From assembly GCA_029721435.1 (NCBI GenBank), contig CM056581.1, positions 72,898,712-72,962,711 on the forward strand: a stretch of DNA of 64,000 nt. The letters are read 5' to 3'. How positions within the stretch are numbered: the first letter of the stretch is position 1; every line of letters starts with the position of its first letter. The DNA is from Gymnothorax reevesii (lineage: Eukaryota > Chordata > Actinopteri > Anguilliformes > Muraenidae). Positions 1 to 10,205 of the stretch are shown here, in pieces. Under the pieces are notes generated by a model. It was not told the origin of the DNA. It did no database searches and saw only the letters and a list, made by a program, of their open reading frames with translations. Position numbers and translations under genes: made by a program.

Positions 1-2249
1 TAGCTAGGCGGTTGCTATGGTGTTCTGGGTGGTTGCTAAGTCGTTGCTAGGCAGTTGCTATGGTGCTCTGGGTGGTTACTAGGCGGTTGCTATGGTGTTC
101 TGGGTGGTTGCTAGGCGGATGCTATGGTGATCTGGGTGGTTGCTAGGGCGTTGCTAGGCAGTTGCTATGGTGTTCTGATGGTTGCTAAGCTGTTGCTATG
201 GTGTTCTGGGTGGTTGCTAGGGCGTTGCTAGGCGGTTGCTATGGTGTTCTGGGTGGTTGTTAGGGTGTTGCTAGGCAGTTGCAATGGTGTTCTGGGTGGT
301 TGCTAGGCGGTTGCTATGGTGTTCTGGGTGGTTGCTAGGGCGTTGCTAGGCAGTTGCTATGGTGTTTTGGGTGGTTGCTAGGTGGTTGCTATGGTGTTCT
401 GGGTGGTTGCTAGGGCGTTGCTAGGCAGTTGCTATGGTGTTCTGGGTGGTTGTTAGGCGGTTGCTATGGTGTTCTGGGTGGTTGTTAGGGCCTTGCTAGG
501 CGGTTGCTATGGTGTTCTGGGAGGTTGCTAGGACATTGCTAGGCTGTTGCTATGGTGTTCTGCGTGGTTGCTAGGGCGTTGCTATGGTGTTCTGGGTGGT
601 TGCTAGGGCGTTGCTAGGCGGTTGCTATGGTGTTCTGGGTGGTTGTTAGGGTGTTGCTAGGCAGTTGCAATGGTGTTCTGGGTGGTTGCTAGGTGGTTGC
701 TATGGTGTTCTGGGTGGTTGCTAGGGGGTTGCTAGGCAGTTGCTATGGTGTTTTTGGTGGTTGCTAGGTGGTTGCTATGGTGTTCTGGGTGGTTGCTAGG
801 GCGTTGCTAGGCAGATGCTATGGTGTTCTGGGTGGTTGCTAGGCGGTTGCTATGGTGTTCTGGGTGGTTGCCTGGGCCTTGCTAGGCGGTTGCAATGGTG
901 TTCTGGGAGGTTGCTAGGGCATTGCTAGGCTGTTGCTATGGTGTTCTGGGTGGTTGCTAGGGCGTTGCTAGGCGGGTGCTATGGTGTTCTGGGGGGTTGT
1001 TAGAGTGTTGCTAGGCAGTTGCTATGGTGTTCTGGGTGGTTGCTAGGTGGTTGCTATGGTGTTGTGGGTGGTTGCTAGGGCGTTGCTAGGCAGTTGCTAT
1101 GGTGTTGTGGGTGGTTGCTAGGGGGTTGCTATGGTGTTCTGGGTGGTTGCTAGGGCGTTGCTAGGCAGTTGCTATGGTGTTCTGGGTGGTTGCTAGGCGG
1201 TTGCTATGGTGTTCTGGGTGGTTGCTAGGTGGTTGCTATGGTGTTCTGGGTGGTTGCTAGGGCCTAGCGAGGCAGTTGCTATGGTGTTCTGGCTGGTTGC
1301 TAGGCAGTTGCTATGGTGTTCTGGGTGGTTGCTCGGGCGTTGCTAGGCAGTTGCTATGGTGATCTGGGTGGTTGCTAGGCGGTTGCTATGGTGTTCTGGG
1401 TGGTTGCTCGGGCGTGGGTAGGCAGGTGCTTAGGTGATCTGGGGGGTGGGGAGGCGGTTGCTATGGTGTTCTGGGTGGTTGCTAGGGCGTTGCTAGGCAG
1501 TTGCTATGGTGTTCTGGGTGGTTGCTAGGCGGTTGCTATGGTGTTCTGGGTGGTTGCTAGGGCGTTGCAAGGCGATTCCTATGGTGTTCTGTGTGGTTGC
1601 TAGGGCGTTGCTAGGTAGTTGCTATGGTGTTCTGGGTGGTTGCTAGGCGGTGGCTAAGGTGTTCTTGGTGGTTGCTAGGGCGTTGCTAGGCAGTTGCTAT
1701 GGTGTTTTGGGTGGTTGCTGGGCGGTTGCTATGGTGTTCTGGGTGGTTGCTAGGGCGTTGCTAGGCAGTTGCTATGGTGTTCTGGGTGGTTGCTAGGCGA
1801 TTGCTATGGTGTTCTGGGTGGTTGCTAGGGCGTTGCTAGGCAGTTGCTATGGTGTTTTGGGTGGTTGCTAGGCGGTTGCTATGGTGTTCTGGGTGGTTGC
1901 TAGGGCGTTGCTAGGCAGTTGCTATGGTGTTGTGGGTGGTTGATAGGGAGTTGCTATGGTGTTGTTGGTGGTTGTGGGGGCGTTGCCGGGCGGTTGCTAT
2001 GGTGTTCTGGGTGGTTGCTAGGGCGTTGCTAGGCAGTTGCTTTGGTGTTCTGAGTGGTTGCTTGGCGGTTGCTATGGTGTTCTGGGTGGTTGCTAGGGCG
2101 TTGCTTGGCAGTTGCTATAGTGTTCTGGGTGGGTGCTCGGCAGTTGCTATGGTGTTTTGGGTGGTTGCTAGGCGGTTGCTATGGTGTTCTGAATATTTGC
2201 TTGGGCATTGCTCGACAGTTGTTATGTTGTTCTTGTTGCTAGGGCGTTG
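1..2249 (+). repeat. GT-rich minisatellite array 1 (left edge cut)
   Basis: Uninterrupted tandem 32-bp and 43-bp units. A 43-bp unit is three 11-base submotifs (GTTGCTAGGGC, then GTTGCTAGGCA, then GTTGCTATGGT) plus the 10-base GTTCTGGGTG; a 32-bp unit has one 11-base submotif fewer. Hand counting the 43-bp consensus gives 18 G, 15 T, 6 C and 4 A, so this strand is strongly G+T biased. The array begins before the window. It ends in the diverged unit at about 2190-2249 that precedes every spacer copy. It matches 45588-47836 almost base for base. The open frames in it (for example 1924-2250) arise because two units together are 75 bp, a multiple of three; they are not genes. Confidence 0.97.
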
Positions 2250-2328
2250 ATGTGTATTGTTTGGGGATCGAGTGAAAACTGGGAGAAGTAGTGAACCGTA
2301 CGATTACGAAATTATTTGGAATATTAAC

Positions 2329-2901
2329 AAGGAAGGAAGGAGGGAAAGAAGGAACTAATGAGGGAAGTAAGGAAAGAAGGAATATAGGAAAAAAAGAAGG
2401 AAATCAAAGGAAGGCAGGAAAGAACAAAGGAAACTAGGCGAGGACGGATGGAAAGAAACAGAGGAATGACGGAAAGAAGGAAGTAAGGAAGGAAGGAAAG
2501 GAAGAAGGGAAGAAGAAGGATTTAAGTAAAGATAGAAGGAAGGAAGGAAGGAAGTGAGGAAGAAGAAATGAAAAACAGAAGGAAAGAGAGAAGGAAGGAA
2601 AGAAAAAGTAAAGAAGGGAAGAGGGAAGGAAAGAGAGGGAAAGCAGAAAGAAGAAAGGAAGAAAGATAAGAAGGATATGAAGGAATGAAAGAAGGCATGA
2701 TGGAAGGAAAGAAAAACTAAGGAAGGTAGGAAAGAAAATTGGTAGGGAGGAAGAATGGGAGGAAGGATGAAAGGCAGGATAGAAGGAAGGAAAGTAGGAA
2801 AGCAGGAACGAATAAAGGAAGGAAGGAACGAAGGAAAGAAATAGGAGGGAAAAAGAAAGAAGGAATGACATAAAATAGAAGGAAGGAAAGCAGTAAGGAA
2901 G
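2329..2901 (+). repeat. Polypurine GGAA/GAAA tract, copy 1
   Basis: About 573 bp, nearly all A and G on this strand, made of irregular GGAA, GAAA and AGAAGG words with scattered T and C. The reverse strand reads as a 159-residue Ser/Phe/Leu/Pro low-complexity frame, which I regard as spurious. It shares the AAAGAAGGGAAGAGGG variant with copy 7. Confidence 0.96.
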
Positions 2902-3200
2902 CTGTAGTCTCAAGAGAGCCAGATTGTAGTCTTACAGCCTGAGAAACTGACAGTTACAGCAGTTGGTCAGAACACCTGGCACAAGATTCCATTTGCTTAA
3001 TGGCCCTATTGTGATGTCATAATGCCAATGTTAAGTCTATGGGGGGAAAAAATTTATAGTTTTTTATTAATAACTCAAAAAGTATAAAAGTTACAAAGAT
3101 GAAAAATACAATGCACAGGTGTCCTAAGTAAGACCTACGCAACGCAGTTTGAATGAAGTTTCTACGATAAACGGTTGAGGCCGCATTAAGTGTGTTAGAA

Positions 3201-3201
<1 letters not shown>

Positions 3202-3240
<39 letters not shown>
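3202..3240 (+). repeat. (AAT)13 microsatellite, copy 1
   Basis: Thirteen perfect AAT units counted by eye, following GTGTTAGAAG and running straight into a 44-nt module. Confidence 0.97.
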
Positions 3241-3242
<2 letters not shown>

Positions 3243-3284
3243 GAAGACCAGGATAACAATAGTGAGCATTTTCAATGCACACTA
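3241..3284 (+). repeat. 44-nt AAT-associated module, single copy
   Basis: Starts AAGAAGACCAGG and ends with the 17-base arm GCATTTTCAATGCACAC plus TA. The same module is absent from spacers 3, 4, 5, 6 and 8, single in 1 and 9, triple in 2 and quadruple in 7. Confidence 0.95.
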
Positions 3285-3329
3285 ACTAGATAATGTAATT
3301 CCAGGGAATTACGTGTGCATTGAAAATGC
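3266..3329. other. Nested palindrome / foldback, copy 1
   Basis: The left arm 3266-3282 (GCATTTTCAATGCACAC) is the exact reverse complement of 3313-3329. Inside the 30-base loop lies a second palindrome, GTAATTCC-AG-GGAATTAC at 3295-3312, which abuts the right arm. The structure could extrude as a cruciform or fold in single-stranded DNA. No transcript or function is implied by sequence alone. Confidence 0.93.
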
Positions 3330-3420
3330 AAAGTGTAGTTGCACAGGGTGGAGTTTGTTACAAATCATTTCATTATGATATTGGTAGCTAGGTTTTTCGG
3401 AGGATAATTATGGTAGTGGT

Positions 3421-3609
3421 GAGGACCTTTATTTTGAAACAGATGTGGACTGAGGAAACAGTTTGCGGGAGTCATAGTTGATGACAACTGTCATATGGAA
3501 ATTTTTAATAGTGACATTTTTTAATAGTGAAAAATTGTAGTAAGGACTTATATTTTGAGACAGGATTGGGCAGAGGAAACAGTTGCCGGAAGTCATAGTC
3601 GAAAACAAT
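3421..3609 (+). repeat. Degenerate 121-bp-period dimer in the spacer tail
   Basis: The stretch from about 3421 (GGACCTTTATTTTGAAACAG then GAGGAAACAGTTTGCGGGAG) recurs in diverged form from about 3542 (GGACTTATATTTTGAGACAG then GAGGAAACAGTTGCCGGAAG). The offset is 121 bp. The same dimer is visible in all complete spacers, so it predates their amplification. Confidence 0.8.
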
Positions 3610-6600
3610 CAGGAGTTGGAATGGCTGAAGGGTTGATAAGTTGAGTAGCTTAAAAAGTTACATTTTTTATTGTAATTTGACATCATGAGGACTGGCTGGA
3701 ACTGTTGCTAGGCATTTGCTATTGTGTTCTGTGTACTTGGGAGGGTGTTGCTAAGCAGCTGCGATGGTGTTCTAGTTGGTTGCAAGGGCATTATTAGGCA
3801 GTTGCTATTGTGTTCTGAGTGGTTGCTAGGGCGTTGCTAGGCGGTTGCTATGGTGTTCTGGGTGGTTGCTAGGGCATTGCTATGCTGTTCTGGGTGGTTG
3901 CTAGGCCGTTTCTATGGTGTTCTGGGTGGTTGCTAGGGTGTTGCTAGGCAGTTGCTATGGTGTTCTGGGTGGTTGCTAGGCGGGTGCTATGGTGTTCTGG
4001 GTGGTTGCTAGGCGGTTGCTATGGTGTTCTGGGTGGTTGCTAGGGTGTTGCTAGGCAGTTGCTATGGTGTTCTGGGTGGTTGCTAGGCGGGTGCTATGGT
4101 GTTCTGGGTGGTTGCTAGGCGGTTGCTATGGTGTTCTGGGTGGTTGCTAGGGCATTGCGAGGCGGTTGCTATGGTGTTCTGGGTGGTTGCTAGGGCATTG
4201 CTATGCTGTTCTGGGTGGTTGCTAGGCCGTTTCTATGGTGTTCTGGGTGGTTGCTAGGGTGTTGCTAGGCAGTTGCTATGGTGTTCTGGGTGGTTGCTAG
4301 GGCGTTGCTAGGCAGTTGCAATGGTGTTCTGGATGGTTGCTAGGCGGTTGCTATGGTGTTCTGGGTGGTTGCTAGGGCGTTGCTAAGCAGTTGCTATGGT
4401 GTTCTAGGTGGTTGCTAGGGCGTTGCTAGGTGGTTGCTATGGTGTACTGGGTGGTTGCTAGGGCTTTGCTAGGCAGTTGCTATGGTGTTCTGGGTGGTTG
4501 CTAGGGCGTTGCAACAGGGTTCTGGGTGGTTGCTAAGTGGTTGATATGGCATTTTGGGTGGTTGCTAGGGCGTTGCTAAGCAGTTGCTATGGTGTTCTGG
4601 GTGGTTGCTAGGGCGTTGCTAGGCAGTTGCTATGGTGTTCTGGGTGGTTGCTACGGCATTGCTATGCTGTTCTGGGTGGTTGCTAGGCCGTTTCTATGGT
4701 GTTCTGGGTGGTTGCTAGGGTGTTGCTTGGCAGTTGCTATGGTGTTCTGGGTGGTTGCTAGGCGGTTGCTATGGTGTTCTGGGTGGTTGCTAGGCGGTTG
4801 CTAGGGAGTTGCTTTGGTGTTCTGGGTGGTTGCTAGGGCGTTGCTAGGCAGTTGCAATGGTGTTCTGGATGGTTGCTAGGCGGTTGCTATGGTGTTATAG
4901 GTGGTTGCTAGGGCGTTACTAAGCAGTTGCTATGGTGTTCTGGGTGGTTGCTAGGGCGTTGCTAGGCAGTTGCTATGGTGTTCTGGGTGGTTGCTAGGGC
5001 GTTGCTAGGCAGTTCCTATGGTGTTCTGGGTGGTTGCTAGGGCGTTGCTAGGCTGTTACAATGGTGTTCTGGATGGTTGCTAGGCAGTTGCTATGGTGTT
5101 CTAGGTCATTACTAGGGCGTTGCTAGGTGGTTGCTATGGTGTTCTTGGTGGTTGCTATGCAGTTGCCAAGGTGTTCTGGGTGGTTGCTAGGTCGTTGCTA
5201 GGCAGTTGCTATGGTGTTCTGGATGGTTGCTTGGCGGTTGCTATGGTGTTCTTGGTGGTTGCTAGGGCGTTGCTGTGCTGTTCTGGGAGGTTGCTATGCC
5301 GTTGCTATGGTGTTCTGGGTGGTTGCTAGGGCGTTGCTAGGCAGTTGCTATGGTGTTTTGGGTGGTTGCTAGGGTGTTGCTAGGCAGTTGCTATGGTGTT
5401 CTGGATGGTTGCCAGGCGGTTGCTAAGGTGTTGTGGGTGGTTGCTAGGCGGTTGTTATGGTGTTCTGGGTGGTTGCTAGGCGTTTGCTATGGTGTTCTGG
5501 GTGGTTGCTAGGCGGTTGCTATGGTGTTCTGGGTGGTTGCTAGGGCGTTGCTAGGCAGTTGCTATGGTGTTCTGGGTGATTGCTAGGGCGTTGCTAGGCG
5601 GTTTCTATGGTGTTCTGGGTGGTTGCTATGGCGTTGCTAGGCAGTTACCAGGGTGTTCTGGATGGTTGGTAGGCGGTTGCTATTGTGTTCTGGGTGGTTG
5701 GTAGGGCGTTGCTAGGCAGTTGCTATGGTGTTCCGGGTGGTTGCTAGGCTTTTGTTTTGGTGTTCTGGGTGGTTGGTAGGGCGTTGCTAGGCAGTTGCTA
5801 TGGTGTTCCGGGTGGTTGCTAGGCTGTTGCTATGGTGTTCTGGGTGGTTGCTAGGGCGTTGCTAAGCAGTTTCTATGGTGTTCTGGGTGGTTGCTAGGGC
5901 GTTGCTAGGCGGTTGCTATGGAGTTCTGGGGGGTTGCTAGGGCGTTGCTAGGCAGTTGCTATGGTGTTCTGGGTGGTTGCTAGGGCGTTGCTAGGGTGTT
6001 ACAATGGTGTTCTGGATGGTTGCTAGGCGGTTGCTATGGTGTTCTGGGTCGTTGCTAGGGCGTTGCTAGGCGGTTGCTATGGTGTTCTTGTTGGTTGCTA
6101 GGCAGTTGCCATGGTGTTCTGGGTGGTTGCTATGTCATTGCTTGGCAGTTGCTATGGTGTTCTGGATGGTTGCTTGGCGGTTGCTATGGTGTTCTGGGTG
6201 GTTGCTAGGGCGTTGCTGTGCTGTTCTGGGTGGTTGCGATGCCGTTGCTATGGTGTTCTGGGTGGTTGCTAGGGCGTTGCTAGGCAGTTGCTATGGTGTG
6301 TTGGGTGGTTGCTAGGGTGTTGCTAGGCAGTTGCTATGGTGTTCTGGATGGTTGCCAGGCGGTTGCTAAGGTGTTCTGGGTGGTTGCTAGGGCGTTGCTA
6401 GGCAGTTGCTATGGTGTTTGGGTGGTTGCTAGGGCGTTGCTAGGCAGTTGCTATGGTGTTCTGGGTGGTTGCTAGGTTGTTGCTAGTGTTCTGCGTGGTT
6501 GCTAGGGCGTTGCTAAGCAGTTTCTATGGTTTTCTCGGGGCTTGCTAGGGCGTTGCTCGGCAGTTGCTATGGTGTTCTGGGTGGTTGCTAGGGCATTGCT

Positions 6601-6869
6601 ACAGTGTTCTGGGTGGTTGCTAAGTGGTTGCTAGGGCATTTTGGGGGGTTGCTAGGGCGTTGCTAAGCAGTTGCTTTGGTGTTCTGGGTGGTTGCTAGGC
6701 CATTGCTAGGCGGTTGCTATGGTGTTCTGGGTGGTTGCTAGGCCGTTTCTATGGTGTTCTGGGTGGTTGCTAGGGTGTTGCCAGGCAGTTGCTATGGTGT
6801 TCTGGGTGGTTGCTAGGCGGTTGCTAGGCAGTTGCTTTGGTGTTCTGGGTGGTTGCTTGGGCGTTGCTA

Positions 6870-8558
6870 GGCAGTTGCAATGGTGTTCTGGATGGTTGCT
6901 AGGCGGTTGCTATGGTGTTCTGGGTGGTTGCTAGGGCGTTGCTAAGCAGTTGCTATGGTGTTCTGGGTGGGTGCTAGGGCGTTGCTAGGTGGTTGCTATG
7001 GTGTTCTGGGTGGTTGCTAGGGCGTTGCTAGGCAGTTGCTATGGTGTTCTGGGTGGTTGCTGGGGCGTTGCTACAGTGTTCTGGGTGGTTGCTAAGTGGT
7101 TGCTATGGCATTTTGGGTGGTTGCTAGGGCGTTGCTAGGCAGTTGGTATGGTGTTTTGGGTGGTTGCTAGGCTGTTGCTAGTGTTCTGCGTGGTTGCTAG
7201 GGCGTTGCTAAGCAGTTTCTATGGTTTTCTGGGGGCTTGCTAGGGCGTTGCTCGGCAGTTGCTATGGTGTTGTGGGTGGTTGCTAGGGCGTTGCTACAGT
7301 GTTCTGGGTGGTTGCTAAGTGGTTGCTATGGCATTTTGGGTGGTTGCTAGGGCGTTGCTAAGCAGTTGCTTTGGTGTTCTGGGTGGTTGCTAGGGCATTG
7401 CTAGGGCATTGCTATGCTGTTCTGGGTGGTTGCTAGGCCGTTTCTATGGTGTTCTGGGTGGTTGCTAGGGTGTTGCTAGGCAGTTGCTATGGTGTTCTGG
7501 GTGGTTGCTAGGCGGTTGCTAGGCAGTTGCTTTGGTGTTCTGGGTGGTTGCTTTGGCGTTGCTAGGCAGTTGCAATGGTGTTCTGGATGGTTGCTAGTCG
7601 GTTGCTATGGTGTTCTAGGTGGTTGCTAGGGCGTTGCTAAGCAGTTGCTATGGTGTTCTGGGTGGTTGCTAGGGCGTTGCTAGGTGGTTGCTATGGTGTT
7701 CTGGGTGGTTGCTAGGGCGTTGCTAGGCAGTTGCTATGGTGTTCTGGGTGGTTGCTGGGGCGTTGCTGCAGTGTTCTGGGTGGTTGGTAAGTGGTTGCTA
7801 TGGCATTTTGGGTGGTTGCTAGGGCGTTGCTAAGCAGTTGCTATGGTTTTCTGGGTGGTTGCTAGGGCGTTGCTAGGCGGTTGCTATGGTGTTCTGGGTG
7901 GTTGCTACGGCATTGCTATGCTGTTCTGGGTGGTTCCTAGGCCGTTTCTATGGTGTTCTGGGTGGTTGCTAGGGTGTTTCTAGGCAGTTGCTATGGTGTT
8001 CTGGGTGGTAGCTTGGCGGTTGCTATGGTGTTCTGGGTGGTTGCTAGGCGGTTGCTAGGCAGTTGCTTTGGTGTTCTGGGTGGTTGCTAGGGCGTTGCTA
8101 GGCAGTTGCAATGGTGTTCTGGATGGTTGCTAGGCGGTTGCTATGGTGTTCTAGGTGGTTGCTAGGGCGTTACTAAGCAGTTGCTATGGTGTTCTGCGTG
8201 GTTGCTAGGGCGTTGCTAGGTGGTTGCTATGGTGTTCTGGGTGGTTGCTAGGGCGTTGCTAGGCAGTTGCTAGGGTGTTCTGGGTGGTTGCTAGGGCGTT
8301 GCTAGGCAGTTACAATGGTGTTCTGGATGGTTGCTAGGCAGTTGCTATGGTGTTCTGGGTCGTTACTAGGGCGTTGCTAGGCGGTTGCTATGGTGTTCTT
8401 GGTGGTTGCTAGGCAGTTGCCATGGTGTTCTGGGTGGTTGCTAGGTCGTTGCTAGGCAGTTGCTATGGTGTTCTGGATGGTTGCTTGGCGGTTGCTATGG
8501 TGTTCTTGGTGGTAGCTAGGGCGTTGCTGTGCTGTTCTGGGAGGTTGCTATGCCGTTG
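6870..8558 (+). repeat. 1.65-kb higher-order unit, left copy
   Basis: Marker variants (GTTGCTAGTGTTCTGCG at 7174; a double GGGCATTGCTA near 7391; CTGTGCTGTTCTGGGAGG near 8526) recur about 1,649 bp downstream in the same order, which defines a tandem duplication inside array 2. Edges are approximate because the array itself is repetitive. Confidence 0.8.
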
Positions 8559-10205
8559 CTAGGCAGTTGCAATGGTGTTCTGGATGGTTGCTAGGTGGTT
8601 GCTATGGTGTTCTGGGTGGTTGCTAGGGCGTTGCTAAGCAGTGGCTATGGTGTTCTGGGTGGTTGCTAGGGCGTTGCTAGGTGGTTGCTTTGGTGTTCTG
8701 GGTGGTTGCTGGGGCGTTGCTACAGTGTTCTGGGTGGTTGCTAAGTGGTTGCTATGGCATTTTGGGTGGTTGCTAGGGCGTTGCTAGGCAGTTGCTATGG
8801 TGTTCTGGGTGGTTGCTAGGCTGTTGCTAGTGTTCTGCGTGGTTGCTAGGGCGTTGCTAAGCAGTTTCTATGGTTTTCTGGGGGCTTGCTAGGGCGTTGC
8901 TCGGCAGTTGCTATGGTGTTCTGGGTGGTTGCTAGGGCGTTGCTCCAGTGTTCTGGGTGGTTGCTAAGTGGTTGCTATGGCATTTTGGGTGGTTGCTAGG
9001 GCGTTGCTAAGCAGTTGCTTTGGTGTTCTGGGTGGTTGCTAGGGCATTGCTAGGGCATTGCTATGCTGTTCTGGGTGGTTGCTAGGCCGTTTCTATGGTG
9101 TTCTGGGTGGTTGCTAGGGTGTTGCTAGGCAGTTGCTATGGTGTTCTGGGTGGTTGCTAGGCGGTTGCTAGGCAGTTGCTTTGGTGTTCTGGGTGGTTGC
9201 TTTGGCGTTGCTAGGCAGTTGCAATGGTGTTCTGGATGGTTGCTAGGCGGTTGCTATGGTGTTCTGGGTGGTTGCTAGGGCGTTGCTAAGCAGTTGCTAT
9301 GGTGTTCTGGGTGGTTGCTAGGGCGTTGCTAGGTGGTTGCTATGGTGTTCTGGGTGGTTGCTAGGGCGTTGCTAGGCAGTTGCTATGGTGTTCTGGGTGG
9401 TTGCTGGGGCGTTGCTACAGTGTTCTGGGTGGTTGCTAAGTGGTTGCTATGGCATTTTGGGTGGTTGCTAGGGCGTTGCTAAGCAGTTGCTATGGTGTTC
9501 TGGGTGGTTGCTAGGGCGTTGCTAGGCGGTTGCTATGGTGTTCTGGGTGGTTGCTACGGCATTGCTATGCTGTTCTGGGTGGTTCCTAGGCCGTTTCTAT
9601 GGTGTTCTGGGTGGTTGCTAGGGTGTTGCTAGGCAGTTGCTATGGTGTTCTGGGTGGTAGCTAGGCGGTTGCTATGGTGTTCTGGGTGGTTGCTAGGCGG
9701 TTGCTAGGCAGTTGCTTTGGTGTTCTGGGTGGTTGCTAGGGCGGGGGTAGGCAGTTGCAATGGTGTTCTGGATGGTTGCTAGGCGGTTGCTTTGGTGTTC
9801 TAGGTGGTTGCTAGGGCGTTACTAAGCAGTTGCTATGGTGTTCTGCGTGGTTGCTAGGGCGTTGCTAGGTGGTTGCTATGGTGTTCTGGGTGGTTGCTAG
9901 GGCGTTGCTAGGCAGTTGCTAGGGTGTTCTGGGTGGTTGCTAGGGCGTTGCTAGGCAGTTACAATGGTGTTCTGGATGGTTGCCAGGCAGTTGCTATGGT
10001 GTTCTGGGTCGTTACTAGGGCGTTGCTAGGCGGTTGCTATGGTGTTCTTGGTGGTTGCTAGGCAGTTGCGATGGTGGTCTGGGTGGTTGCTAGGTGGGTG
10101 CTAGGCAGTTGCTATGGTGTTCTGGATGGTTGCTTGGCGGTTGCTATGGTGTTCTTGGTGGTAGCTAAGGCGTTGCTGTGCTGTTCTGGGAGGTTGCTAT
10201 GCCGT
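8559..10205 (+). repeat. 1.65-kb higher-order unit, right copy
   Basis: Right partner of the duplication. GTTGCTAGTGTTCTGCG lies at 8823, the double GGGCATTGCTA near 9040 and CTGTGCTGTTCTGGGAGG near 10176. The copies diverge after the ATGCCGTTGCTA junction at about 10205, where the left partner continues with AGGCAGTTGCAATGG instead. Confidence 0.8.

Larger units (their letters stand above)
2250..3703 (+). repeat. Composite spacer, copy 1
   Basis: Order: lead-in 2250-2328, polypurine tract 2329-2901, AT-rich segment 2902-3201, (AAT)13, one 44-nt module, palindrome, tail to 3703. The minisatellite resumes at 3704. The left half carries variants shared with copy 7 (GCAGTTGGTCAG near 2960). The sequence just after the palindrome (TGCACAGGGTGG, then TTTTTCGGAGG) is shared with copies 3 and 4. 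The stretch near 3500-3560 is again like copies 5-9, and the last bases before the array are like copies 3 and 4. This copy is therefore a patchwork. No coding potential is visible: stops in all frames outside the low-complexity parts. Confidence 0.93.

Noticed and set aside
1..2249. CRISPR array
   Set aside because: Repeats are directly adjacent with no unique spacers, and the units are degenerate. The sequence is not prokaryotic in character.
2250..3703. Spacer as a complete transposon or retroelement
   Set aside because: I found no terminal inverted repeats at its ends, no target-site duplication, no polymerase or transposase coding and no poly-A end. The only inverted repeat is internal. 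Some AT-rich words feel familiar from fish repeats but I cannot name the family.
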